A stretch of 58,660 nucleotides of DNA from Cyclobacteriaceae bacterium (GCA_024644875.1 JAHEGY010000014.1:1-58660), one strand, 5' to 3'. Shown: positions 26,675-37,854, numbered from the stretch's first letter. Notes: generated by a model from the letters alone, not told the origin. Translations and numbers: made by a program.

Positions 26675-26682
26675 CAAATGTA
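26675..26682 (-). promoter_or_regulatory. trp operon promoter -7 box
   Basis: TACATTTG on the minus strand is an exact match to TAnnTTTG. A clear -33 TTG is missing (only GTTTTC at about the right distance). The predicted start is around 26668-26670, so the leader peptide ATG would have at most a few bases of untranslated sequence before it. Confidence 0.6.
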
Positions 26683-26784
26683 GAAAGTAAATTTAATTTT
26701 GAAAACATTAAGTGCGAAAATTTACAATATTTTTACTTTCGACCTTTTGTTTTGCAATAATCGTATTTAAAACCACGCTGACGC

Positions 26785-27993
26785 CTATATAAAGGCAGAA
26801 ATTCCGGTTATTTCCTTTCCAAGAATGAGAAGATGGATGTCATGAGTACCTTCATAGGTTATAACCGATTCCAGGTTCATCATATGTCTCATGATGGGAT
26901 AATCACCGGTAATTCCCATTCCGCCAAAGATCTGCCTCGCCTCCCTGGCTATATTCAGTGCTACTTCCACATTATTTCTTTTAGCAAGGGATATCTGTGA
27001 AGAACTGGCTTTCCCCTCAGTCATCAATCTACCCAGTCTCCAGTTCAGCAGTTGAGCTTTTGTAATTTCCGTAAGCATTTCAGCAAGCTTTTTCTGTGTC
27101 AGCTGAAACGAGGCAATTGGTTTATCGAACTGAATCCGCTCTAAGGCATATTTCCTGGCTGATTCATAGCAATCCATAGCCGCTCCGATAACACCCCATG
27201 CGATACCATACCGGGCTGAATCCAGGCATCCGAGGGGAGCGCCAAGGCCATCTCTATCCGGCAGGATCTGTTCCTTGGGCACCTTTACATTATCAAAAAC
27301 CAGTTCACCAGTACAACTGGCCCGTAAAGACCACTTTCCATGTGTTTCCGGAGTTGTCAATCCTTCCATATCCCGTTCAAGGATCATCCCTTTGATCCTG
27401 TCCGTCTCATCCTTAGCCCATACAATGGCAATATCAGCATCAGGCGCATTGGATATCCACATTTTGGATCCATTCAGGATATAATGATCCCCTTTATCAA
27501 CGATCCTGCTCTTCATCCCGGCCGGATTGGAACCGAAATCCGGTTCTGTCAAACCAAAACAGCCTAATAACTCACCGGAAGCGAGCTTAGGCAGATACTT
27601 TTCCTTTTGTGATTCAGATCCATATTTATAGATCGGAAACATCACCAGTGAACCCTGAACGGAAGCTGTAGACCGCATTCCTGAATCACCCCTTTCAATT
27701 TCCTGCATAATCAGGCCATAGGAAATATAGTCCATATCACCACCGCCATATTTTGCCGGGATAAACGGTCCAAAGGCGCCGATATCGCCAAACTTTTTAA
27801 CTATGTTCTTTGGAAAAGTTGAATTCTGAGCCCATTCTTCAATAAACGGGGTAATTTCCTGTTTTACAAAGTCCCGCATAGCACTTCTGACCAGGATTTG
27901 CTCTTCTGTTAAGAGCGTGTCAATATCATAAAAATCGGGAGATTCAAAATCATCATAAAAAGATGACTTCGGTCTTGATGCTTCCTCAGACAT
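26785..27993 (-). CDS. gcdH: Glutaryl-CoA dehydrogenase-like acyl-CoA dehydrogenase
   Basis: A 402-residue FAD enzyme of the acyl-CoA dehydrogenase family. It resembles glutaryl-CoA dehydrogenase in particular: MRSTASVQGSLVMFPIYKYG carries the substrate-binding Arg region, and TYEGTHDIHLLILG carries the catalytic Glu. Other blocks are CFGLTEPDFGSNPAGM and 'QIFGGMGITGDYPI'. GcdH oxidises and decarboxylates glutaryl-CoA from lysine and tryptophan breakdown. It stands alone, ending about 100 bases before the trp promoter, in the same direction. Confidence 0.9.
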   Translation of the reverse strand: MSEEASRPKSSFYDDFESPDFYDIDTLLTEEQILVRSAMRDFVKQEITPFIEEWAQNSTFPKNIVKKFGDIGAFGPFIPAKYGGGDMDYISYGLIMQEIERGDSGMRSTASVQGSLVMFPIYKYGSESQKEKYLPKLASGELLGCFGLTEPDFGSNPAGMKSRIVDKGDHYILNGSKMWISNAPDADIAIVWAKDETDRIKGMILERDMEGLTTPETHGKWSLRASCTGELVFDNVKVPKEQILPDRDGLGAPLGCLDSARYGIAWGVIGAAMDCYESARKYALERIQFDKPIASFQLTQKKLAEMLTEITKAQLLNWRLGRLMTEGKASSSQISLAKRNNVEVALNIAREARQIFGGMGITGDYPIMRHMMNLESVITYEGTHDIHLLILGKEITGISAFI

Positions 27994-28025
27994 GGGATTA
28001 TGTTGTTTTAGTGAATTATATATAC

Positions 28026-28033
28026 CAAATTTA
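28026..28033 (-). promoter_or_regulatory. Probable -7 box for the glutaryl-CoA dehydrogenase gene
   Basis: TAAATTTG on the minus strand matches TAnnTTTG, 33 bases before the ATG. No good -33 element is seen at 19-21 bases. Confidence 0.4.
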
Positions 28034-28136
28034 CAATTATAATGTTATAAGTAAATAACAGGTAAAATTTTTTAAGGTGTATGTATAAAACGGGCTGCCA
28101 TCAGGACGTTTAGAAGATGTTGGTAAAGGGCAGTCT

Positions 28137-29993
28137 ATGTGGTCTATGTTAAGAATCCTTTCTTTAAGCCTTATAATTTTTATTGCAGGTGTTAACCTCC
28201 TGTACGCACAGCGGGTGACTGTACATACTTATTTCGAAGAAGGGGATACCAGGATAAAAGAAACTTTTATGGTCCTTGAAAGCAATAAAAATGTGCTTGA
28301 CGGGAAGTATATGTCATTTTACCAGAATGGGAATATCAAATCCGAAGGTTTTTACCAGAATAACAATCCAACCGGGTACTGGAATTATTATTATGAAGGA
28401 GGTAAGCTGAAGATGCGGGGGCAGCTTAAAGGCAATTCGAATTATGGATTATGGAGATACTACTTTGAAAATGGCCAGCTCAGCATGGAGGGGAATATTT
28501 ACAATGGAAAGCGGGAAGGAGAATGGAGGTTTTATTTCGAAAGCGGATCCAAGAAGAGCCGTGGAAATTTCAAAAAAGGAAAAAAAACTGGTATTTGGAA
28601 CCATTTTTATGAGGATGGCACCTTGAAAGCACAGGCTTATTATGAAGGTGAGGTTGGTTTCTATAAGGAATTTTACAACAATGGCAACGTAAAAGTACAG
28701 GGATATAATATTGACGGCAAAAGTGATTCAACCTGGGTATATTTTTATGAAAATGGAGGCAAACAGGCTGAGGGTAAGTTTAAAGAGGGGCTCAGGTCAG
28801 GATTATGGTCATATTATTATGAAAATGGTGAAATCTCAGCCTCGGGGAATTATGAGGGAGGTGATAAGAACGGACCCTGGACATATTATCACGAAAATGG
28901 TACTAAAAGCTCTGAAGGAATTGAAATAAAAGGACGTAAAGAAGGGAACTGGAGAATATATGACAGTGAAGGGTATATGAAGGGTGAAGGCTTTTTTCAA
29001 TCAGGATCCGGAGAATATAAGGAATTCTATGACAACGGGAATCTGAAAGTGATCGGAAAAATGAAGGATGGGATCCATGAAGGGAAATGGATGTATTATT
29101 ATGAAGATGGCAATTTAGAAGGTGAAGCTGATTTCACAAACGGGGAGGGAGATTATACCGGTTATTATCATAACGGGAAGATCAAGATGAAGGGAAAGAT
29201 CAAGAATGGGAAAAATGTGGGTAATTGGGAACTATACAAAGAAGATGGCAGTGTCGCCGGGTATTACAGACCTATATATGAAGATGACAAACCTGTATTC
29301 AAGGTCGGTGACCAGACCACAGCAGTTGAGATTCAGGGCGATTATATGAAACCGGATTATAAATACAAAAAGCGACAAAGCAAATATTTTACACCGGTTA
29401 TCAATGAATTCAAAGGAATTATTATAGCAACTAATCCTGTGGCACCGATCCTGGGCAGTCTCCCGCTTTCACTGGAATATTATTTTCAGGAAAGGATGGG
29501 CTATGAAATACAATTCAATATTATCCGCGATCCCTTTTTTAAGAGCAATAGTTCCATAGCCCCATATGATCTGTATAATCGGGGATTTGGTATTGCTTTC
29601 AGGCAGAAGTTCTACCATCCTGAGCGTGGAATTGGTATGTTATACTTCTCGCATGAATTTAGATATACCTACATTCAACATCAGTTCAACGCCCTCGATT
29701 CCGCTAATATGCCAAACCAGGAAACATATACTGTGAGCGCAACGGAACAGTTATATGAATATTCCCTTATGATAGGGAACCGATGGATGAAGCTGTTCGG
29801 CCAGACCTGGAACGTGAAATCGAAACAATCCGGGATAACAATTGATTTTTTTATTGGAGTTGGTGTAGGATACAGGGATTTCACGAAAAATTATCAGGAC
29901 AACCCTTTCAATGACAAAAAATTTGATGATCTTCGCCAGGGAAGTTTTGCCATAAATCCTCGTTTTGGCGTTAATATTGGTTATGTATTTTAG
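28137..29993 (+). CDS. MORN-like (YwqK-type) repeat protein with C-terminal outer-membrane barrel
   Basis: A 618-residue exported protein; the signal peptide ends LLYAQ (start may be the second ATG at 28146). Residues about 56-385 are fourteen tandem repeats of about 24 residues with the consensus G-x-W-x-x-Y-Y-E-N-G-x-L-x-x-x-G-x-x-x-x-G-x-x-x, the MORN-variant repeat known from YwqK-like 'antitoxin' proteins. After a charged linker, residues about 446-618 alternate short beta strands and end GVNIGYVF, as in outer-membrane beta barrels. No toxin partner is visible. It is followed after 27 bases by the next secreted protein, so the two likely act together at the cell surface. Function unknown. 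Confidence 0.8.
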   Translation: MWSMLRILSLSLIIFIAGVNLLYAQRVTVHTYFEEGDTRIKETFMVLESNKNVLDGKYMSFYQNGNIKSEGFYQNNNPTGYWNYYYEGGKLKMRGQLKGNSNYGLWRYYFENGQLSMEGNIYNGKREGEWRFYFESGSKKSRGNFKKGKKTGIWNHFYEDGTLKAQAYYEGEVGFYKEFYNNGNVKVQGYNIDGKSDSTWVYFYENGGKQAEGKFKEGLRSGLWSYYYENGEISASGNYEGGDKNGPWTYYHENGTKSSEGIEIKGRKEGNWRIYDSEGYMKGEGFFQSGSGEYKEFYDNGNLKVIGKMKDGIHEGKWMYYYEDGNLEGEADFTNGEGDYTGYYHNGKIKMKGKIKNGKNVGNWELYKEDGSVAGYYRPIYEDDKPVFKVGDQTTAVEIQGDYMKPDYKYKKRQSKYFTPVINEFKGIIIATNPVAPILGSLPLSLEYYFQERMGYEIQFNIIRDPFFKSNSSIAPYDLYNRGFGIAFRQKFYHPERGIGMLYFSHEFRYTYIQHQFNALDSANMPNQETYTVSATEQLYEYSLMIGNRWMKLFGQTWNVKSKQSGITIDFFIGVGVGYRDFTKNYQDNPFNDKKFDDLRQGSFAINPRFGVNIGYVF

Positions 29994-30020
29994 ATAAAGT
30001 CAATGTGATTTTTTAGAGCT

Positions 30021-32138
30021 ATGTATTTAAAGAAGTATATAATTACTTGTTTATTCATCCTGTTGGCATCCGTATCATTCAGCCAGATTCCATCAACAAT
30101 ATTCTCAAAAGTTGAAGTCCGCATGGATACCATGATGTTCAACACAAGAGATAACCTGACTGTTTATAATGGAGAGAATCATTTGTATTTCCATTTTAAT
30201 GAAGAGAATCCAGTGTGTGAAGTAAGAGTATATCCATACAGGAATGATCTTTTCTCCAGATTGAGGCTTGTAAAATCAAATGATTACACGGTATTGGATT
30301 CAATGGTCAACATCAATGATGAATACTTTCGTTTTAAGATCAGATTCCGCAACCTGTACAACACAGATTTTCTGAATTTTACTTTCGCGGTAAGCAATAG
30401 TGATTCTTCAGAATTCTCCATGGAAGTGATTCCCCTCCTGCCGGTTACCACCACGACGGTGGAATTTATCCCTTTGAACAACGAACTCTTTATCGGTGAA
30501 GAAAAAGTATTCCCACTGATCACTGATAACATCCGGAATGTCTGGATCGATAATATCTGGACAACCGATAAGCTGATCGATTACCGGCTAACAGAGGAAG
30601 GTGGCAAAATGTATTTGCACTTGATATCCAGAAATTATGGATTTCAGATGCTCGAGCTTCAGATTAAGACTAAAAGGCCCTTTCTCACTGAATTCGGGAC
30701 TTTAAGTTATGATTTACCGGTTATCCGTGAGGAATTCATGGTGCGCAGAAGCCGGCTCAGGTTTTTAAATATTGACCGGGAGTATATCATCCATGATCCA
30801 CAGAACTTGTCCGGATATGAGATCCAGATACAAAGCAACCCATCTTTTAATCCAGGACGCACCTACAGGATAGAAAACCAGGAGGAACCCGGAGGTGCCC
30901 TGATTGCAGAATTATTTGTGAAAAGTCATATCGACAATGGACGGATGTTATGCATCCTGCGTCCTTATTCCCTCCATCGGATAAACCAGGGATATCTCTA
31001 TATCAAGGAAAATGACCAGTCACTGTTTATCACCAACCTGGACATTATCCCCAAACCACAAATTAAGAATATACAACTACTAAGGGAGGGGGAAGACTGG
31101 ACCACCAATCTCTCGGTACATCCAGGGGAAACTGTAGAATTAAGAATGGAAGGAGAATCCTTGCAAAAAGCTTCATTTGAATTTGAGGGGGTGACCAATA
31201 TAACCCTGGACACACTTATCCACAATGAATTTTTGGCAACTTACGTATTGAACATCCCGATTGATATATACAGCCGGACCATACCCATATACAATCATGG
31301 GGAGAAGACAGGGTTCGAGCTGAAGGTACAGGAATACCAGAGACCCCGTGAATTTGACTACATAACTATTGAAGGGAATGGATTCAAAAGGCAAGTTAAT
31401 ACCATAGGTAATACCATATTAACGCCGCAGGTTGTCCAATATTTGACCGTAAAATTCGACAACAACAAAATTGATTCCGAGGGGGAATTATATGGCCAGC
31501 AGCACCTGAATATCACGGTCACTCTAAGAGGGAGGAACAATGAATTACTTGAAATAAAGGAATTTGAGGACATAGTGGTATGTCCCGGACCCTTTTCTCC
31601 CAGGGATGGGTTCTACCGGGGCAATTGCTCTTCTAATGTCATTAATGTCAACAATTATCTAAATAAAAAAACATACGATATAGAATCCTGGTCAAAAATT
31701 ACAGTCGAGATCACCAATGACAAGAATATATATGGTGGAGTAGGATTTAAAGAAACAGTTGAGATAATTTACGAGAAATATTGGCGATTCGATATTGAAG
31801 TGTCTTTCCCGGCCGGATTGGTCACCTATGGAAGTGAGTCGGCAGGCAATCTGACAGGGATCAGCATGGCCATGATCGCACAATTCAGTTTTTACCAGAA
31901 AAACAGGATCAACCGTTTGCAGCCTTTTAAGGTGGGTGCCGGATTTCTCGCACTTGATGCTTTTAATTTTTCAGATAATGATGACAACCGGGACCTGGCC
32001 ATAGTAATATTAGGTTCTTTATACCCCACCCGGAAAGATAAAAAACTGACCTTCCCTTTATACTTTGGAGGGGGATACAAATTAAATGCCGAGGAATTTT
32101 TCTTCCTGATCGGACCAGGCATCAGGATCAGTTTATAA
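30021..32138 (+). CDS. Large secreted protein of unknown function, possible barrel at C-terminus
   Basis: A 705-residue protein with a signal peptide ending SVSFSQ. I do not recognise the family. Residues about 25-550 are beta-rich with hints of repeated Ig-like units, and one Cys pair lies at about 527-543 (VVCPGPF ... YRGNCSS). The last 150 residues (from 'WRFDIEVSFPAGLVTYG') resemble an eight-strand outer-membrane barrel and end GPGIRISL. It sits 27 bases after the MORN-repeat/barrel gene in the same direction, suggesting a two-gene surface assembly. No catalytic motif is visible. Confidence 0.6.
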   Translation: MYLKKYIITCLFILLASVSFSQIPSTIFSKVEVRMDTMMFNTRDNLTVYNGENHLYFHFNEENPVCEVRVYPYRNDLFSRLRLVKSNDYTVLDSMVNINDEYFRFKIRFRNLYNTDFLNFTFAVSNSDSSEFSMEVIPLLPVTTTTVEFIPLNNELFIGEEKVFPLITDNIRNVWIDNIWTTDKLIDYRLTEEGGKMYLHLISRNYGFQMLELQIKTKRPFLTEFGTLSYDLPVIREEFMVRRSRLRFLNIDREYIIHDPQNLSGYEIQIQSNPSFNPGRTYRIENQEEPGGALIAELFVKSHIDNGRMLCILRPYSLHRINQGYLYIKENDQSLFITNLDIIPKPQIKNIQLLREGEDWTTNLSVHPGETVELRMEGESLQKASFEFEGVTNITLDTLIHNEFLATYVLNIPIDIYSRTIPIYNHGEKTGFELKVQEYQRPREFDYITIEGNGFKRQVNTIGNTILTPQVVQYLTVKFDNNKIDSEGELYGQQHLNITVTLRGRNNELLEIKEFEDIVVCPGPFSPRDGFYRGNCSSNVINVNNYLNKKTYDIESWSKITVEITNDKNIYGGVGFKETVEIIYEKYWRFDIEVSFPAGLVTYGSESAGNLTGISMAMIAQFSFYQKNRINRLQPFKVGAGFLALDAFNFSDNDDNRDLAIVILGSLYPTRKDKKLTFPLYFGGGYKLNAEEFFFLIGPGIRISL

Positions 32139-32220
32139 GTACTGATTTGATATTATTCCCTCGTATTTTAAATGCTTTGTTACTGATATTATGAGTAAGG
32201 AATCTTTATCAGCTAGCAGG

Positions 32221-32235
32221 AGGTAATAATTACCT
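32221..32235. promoter_or_regulatory. 7-1-7 palindrome resembling a PerR/Fur box
   Basis: AGGTAAT-A-ATTACCT is a perfect inverted repeat with 7-base arms and one central base. PerR and Fur boxes have the same 7-1-7 layout, and the TAAT-n-ATTA core is identical to the PerR consensus. It lies 175 bases before katG, a common PerR target, so peroxide control is plausible. The outer bases differ from the consensus. Confidence 0.4.
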
Positions 32236-32406
32236 AAAACATGAAAACTGAAACACTCCTTACTCTTTTCTTTTCTCTTGACCTGCCAGTAGACACTTTT
32301 TTCTTTAAATTATTATTATTCTATCATAGTTGTCTTTGAAAAAATTGATTTGATAAAAGATAATAATTAAATTGACTTAAGGATATTTCCAACCTATAAT
32401 ATTTAA

Positions 32407-34644
<2,238 letters not shown>

Positions 34645-34662
34645 TTTTGGTATTTGGAAAAT

Positions 34663-34694
34663 AAAAGATGCCGGACAATTGACCGGCATCTTTT
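34663..34694 (+). terminator. Terminator after katG
   Basis: A perfect 12-base inverted repeat AAAAGATGCCGG / CCGGCATCTTTT with an 8-base loop, 18 bases after the katG stop. The arms end in AAAA and TTTT, so it can work in both directions. Confidence 0.85.
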
Positions 34695-34960
34695 ATTTAA
34701 AGTTGTTCTGAACCGCTATGATATATTTTTGACTGGAAAAGTATATTCTGGATTAAGCCATTTACATACAATACGCTATCAAAAATGATCAAGAAATTCT
34801 TCCTTCAAATATGTATTATAAGGCGATATTGTTAATTTCATGTTAAATCTGATATTCTTTTCTGAGAGGAAGCAGTATTAATATCGATTTGTCTAAATTT
34901 GTTACCTTCATTAATCGCTGGGATCGCTCAGCAGAAGATCCAAAATGAACAAAATTCACA
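34695..34960. other. Intergenic region upstream of the phosphofructokinase
   Basis: After the katG terminator the stretch is AT-rich and non-coding. It contains the candidate promoter box at 34894-34901. A 9-codon frame (34945-34974) overlaps the phosphofructokinase start but shows no sign of being a gene. Confidence 0.5.
34894..34901 (+). promoter_or_regulatory. Probable -7 box for the tandem phosphofructokinase
   Basis: TAAATTTG matches TAnnTTTG, 59 bases before the ATG. No convincing TTG is found 19-21 bases upstream, so confidence is moderate. Confidence 0.4.
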
Positions 34961-37186
34961 ATGGCAAAAGTTAATAAATTTTCCAGTCTAGGGGTACTTA
35001 CCAGTGGTGGAGACTCTCAAGGCATGAATGCTGCAGTCAGGGCAGTCGTAAGAACGGCATTATACCGTGGCCTGGATGTATATGCTATCCTGCAAGGGTA
35101 CAACGGCATGTACAAAGGAGGTAATATGATCAAAAAGATGAACTGGGATTCGGTCAGTGGCATTATGCATAAAGGAGGCACGGAAATAGGCACCGCCAGA
35201 AGCCAGGAATTCCGGACACGTGAGGGACGCCTTCAGGCCGCTTTAAACCTGGTAAATGTTGATATAGACCACCTCGTCGTGATTGGAGGAGACGGGAGTC
35301 TTACTGGGGCAAACCTTTTCCGGGATGAATGGCCTATCCTTGTGGAAGAACTGGTAAAGAAAAAGAAAATCACCAAGCAGAAAGCCGAACAGCATCCCAG
35401 GCTCAAGATTGTTGGGTTGGTTGGATCCATCGATAACGATATGTCGGGTACCGACATGACCATTGGCGCGGATACGGCCCTCAGGCGCATCGTGGATGCC
35501 GTTGACATGCTGGGTGATACAGCAGCAAGTCATGACAGAACTTTTGTTGTAGAGGTTATGGGAAGGAATTGCGGCTATCTTGCGTTGATCAGCGCACTGT
35601 CTACTGGTGCTGACTCTGTTTTTATCCCGGAACACCCTCCTGAAGAAGGCTGGGAAGACCGTTTAAGTGAAATTATCCGTAATAACCGGGATGCCGGAAA
35701 GAATGACAGTCTTGTTATAGTTGCCGAGGGTGCTAAAGACACCAAAGGAAATCCGATCACAGCACATTACATCAAGGAGATCCTTGAGGATATCTTGGGA
35801 CAAGATACACGGATCACTATTCTGGGGCATGTACAGCGTGGAGGTTCTCCCAGTGCTTTTGACCGTTATATGAGCACGGTATTGGGTTACAGTGCAGTAG
35901 ATTATATACTCAATGCTCCGGAAGACCAGGAACCCATGATGATCGGGATGCGAAGGAATAAAATTAAGCCGGTCTCTCTGATGGAAAGCGTGAAGAAGAC
36001 CCATTCGATCTATGAATGCATCAACGAAGGAAACTATGAGGAAGCGATAAATCTCAGGGGCGGTAGTTTCAGGCAATCCTTAAATACATTCAGAACCCTT
36101 AGGCAGGCCTCTCCAAAACCACCACCGGACGGGAAAAAACAATTAAAACTGGCCATTTTAAATACCAGTGGCCCTTCTCCTGGCATGAATGTAGCCACTC
36201 GTACCGCAGTCAGGCTTGGACTGGATGCGGGGCATAAAATGCTGGCGGTGAAAAATGGTTTTGATGGTCTTGTAAATAACCAGATCATGGAAATGAATTG
36301 GAATAGCGTTACCGGCTGGACACATCTTGGAGGAACTGTTCTGGGTACGAACAGGAAAGAGCCTACAGACAGGGAGTACTATCCAATAGCTTCCACCCTG
36401 GATAAAAACCAGATCGATGGATTATTGATAATCGGAGGTTTATCGGGTTATAAAGCAGCTCATGACCTGATGAACAACCGGGATAAATATAAAGCTTTCG
36501 ATATACCGATTGTGCTGGTTCCTTCCAGTATAAATAACAACCTTCCGGGTTCTGATTTCAGCATAGGGGCCGACACGGCAATCAATAATATTGTTGACGC
36601 TATAGATAAAATTAAAGAATCAGCCGTATCCTCTAACCGGGCTTTCGTGGTAGAAGTTATGGGCAGGTATTGCGGATATCTGGCTTTAATGAGCGGGCTC
36701 GCAACTGGTGCGGAAAAGGTATATATGCATGAATCAGGTGTAACACTTAAGGACATGATGAATGATGTAAATACCCTGAAAGAAGGATTTCTGGAAGGGC
36801 AAAGACTGGCCCTGATCATAAGAAATGAATACGCAAATCCGATATACACGACTGAATTTATTTCTAATCTCTTTGAAGAAGAGGGCGGGACTATTTTCGA
36901 TGTAAGGAGATCAATACTCGGGCATATTCAACAGGGAGGAAATCCTACCCCTTACGACAGGAATATCGCCATCAGGTTCACCACAAAAGCAATCAACAAA
37001 CTCATCGAACTTGCTGAAGGTTCACGGAATGACTGTGCCTTTATAGGTTACGATAATGGTGAAATGAAATTCACTGACCTTTTTGAATTCCCACGTATGG
37101 TTGACCTGAAGTATTCCAGGCCAAAAGATGAATGGTGGTTAAGAATTCGTGAAATATCCGAAGTATTTGAAAGATTTCATGAATAA
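34961..37186 (+). CDS. pfkA: Tandem (eukaryote-type) ATP-dependent 6-phosphofructokinase
   Basis: 741 residues made of two complete PFK units, about 8-370 and 395-741; ordinary bacterial PfkA has about 320. The N-terminal unit has TSGGDSQGMNAA, GGDGS (109-113, Gly for ATP rather than PPi), the catalytic block GSIDNDMSGTDMTIGADTA (Asp 158) and 'GHVQRGGSPSAFDR'. The C-terminal unit keeps the fold (VEVMGRYCGYLALMSG, 'GHIQQGGNPTPYDRN') but has SSINNN (catalytic Asp replaced by Asn 525) and GGLSG for GGDGS, so it is probably regulatory. This matches the division of labour in animal and fungal PFK, including the linker block LRGGSF. The ECF sigma gene follows after 29 bases. Confidence 0.93.
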   Translation: MAKVNKFSSLGVLTSGGDSQGMNAAVRAVVRTALYRGLDVYAILQGYNGMYKGGNMIKKMNWDSVSGIMHKGGTEIGTARSQEFRTREGRLQAALNLVNVDIDHLVVIGGDGSLTGANLFRDEWPILVEELVKKKKITKQKAEQHPRLKIVGLVGSIDNDMSGTDMTIGADTALRRIVDAVDMLGDTAASHDRTFVVEVMGRNCGYLALISALSTGADSVFIPEHPPEEGWEDRLSEIIRNNRDAGKNDSLVIVAEGAKDTKGNPITAHYIKEILEDILGQDTRITILGHVQRGGSPSAFDRYMSTVLGYSAVDYILNAPEDQEPMMIGMRRNKIKPVSLMESVKKTHSIYECINEGNYEEAINLRGGSFRQSLNTFRTLRQASPKPPPDGKKQLKLAILNTSGPSPGMNVATRTAVRLGLDAGHKMLAVKNGFDGLVNNQIMEMNWNSVTGWTHLGGTVLGTNRKEPTDREYYPIASTLDKNQIDGLLIIGGLSGYKAAHDLMNNRDKYKAFDIPIVLVPSSINNNLPGSDFSIGADTAINNIVDAIDKIKESAVSSNRAFVVEVMGRYCGYLALMSGLATGAEKVYMHESGVTLKDMMNDVNTLKEGFLEGQRLALIIRNEYANPIYTTEFISNLFEEEGGTIFDVRRSILGHIQQGGNPTPYDRNIAIRFTTKAINKLIELAEGSRNDCAFIGYDNGEMKFTDLFEFPRMVDLKYSRPKDEWWLRIREISEVFERFHE

Positions 37187-37215
37187 TCTTATTTTCGGTT
37201 TTAAATTACCCGTAA

Positions 37216-37806
37216 TTGACGTATACCACATCTGAAATAGTACCCCAGATCGTTCAGGGAAATAGAAGCGCCTTCGAATCACTGTTTAAAAGCTATTATT
37301 CTAACTTATGCGGGTATGCGATCAAGTATGTCTGGGAACTGGACCAGGCAGAGGAGATCGTTCAGGACCTTTTCTTTAATTTGTGGAATAAAAGAAGTGA
37401 CCTGTATATCTCTTCCTCGATAGAATCCTATTTATTCAGGGCCGTCAGAAATGCATGCCTGAATTACCTCAAGTATAAAAAGGTGCGTGAAAATTATGCC
37501 TCAATCGTACAGGATTCCTATAATCCCGGGCAGGGGCTGGATGATAATCCTGTAGAAACACTTGAGTTACAGAAAAAGATCGACGACAGCATTGAGGTAA
37601 TGCCGCCTGAAAGAAAAAAGATCTTTTTGATGAGCAGGTATGATGGATTGAAATATAAGGAAATTGCCGAAAAACTGGGGATTTCGGTAAAAACCGTGGA
37701 AGCCCAGATGGGCAAGGCATTAAAGTTCCTGAGGGAGGAACTTAAGGAGTTTTTGGTAATATTAATATTGATGGTTATAGAAATACTATTGTTTTTCTAC
37801 AAATAA
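37216..37806 (+). CDS. ECF-family RNA polymerase sigma factor
   Basis: 196 residues with sigma region 2 (about 10-80: 'FESLFKSYYSNLCGYAIKYVWELDQAEEIVQDLFFNLWNKR') and region 4 (about 125-175: 'MPPERKKIFLMSRYDGLKYKEIAEKLGISVKTVEAQMGKAL'), the Bacteroidota FecI-like type. The frame has a stop just upstream and no ATG, so TTG at 37216 is the likely start. The last 18 residues are strongly hydrophobic (FLVILILMVIEILLFFYK), unusual for a soluble sigma factor. FecR follows after 48 bases, so it is held by that anti-sigma factor and probably drives the surface genes downstream. Confidence 0.93.
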   Translation: MTYTTSEIVPQIVQGNRSAFESLFKSYYSNLCGYAIKYVWELDQAEEIVQDLFFNLWNKRSDLYISSSIESYLFRAVRNACLNYLKYKKVRENYASIVQDSYNPGQGLDDNPVETLELQKKIDDSIEVMPPERKKIFLMSRYDGLKYKEIAEKLGISVKTVEAQMGKALKFLREELKEFLVILILMVIEILLFFYK

Positions 37807-37854
37807 CTTGTAGGGTAAAACCAATTTGGGTTGTCATTTATTTGAAGACCTTGA

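Noticed and set aside
28137-32138. Toxin-antitoxin pair based on the YwqK-type repeats
   Set aside because: The downstream protein has no toxin domain, both products are exported and the repeat protein ends in a barrel.
32241-32339. A 32-codon frame upstream of katG, just after the 7-1-7 palindrome
   Set aside because: Composition is Leu/Phe-rich, no recognisable domain or start signal; probably chance in AT-rich DNA.
34945-34974. A 9-codon frame overlapping the phosphofructokinase ATG
   Set aside because: Too short, no regulatory codon bias or hairpin around it; the phosphofructokinase start at 34961 is supported by the conserved N-terminus.
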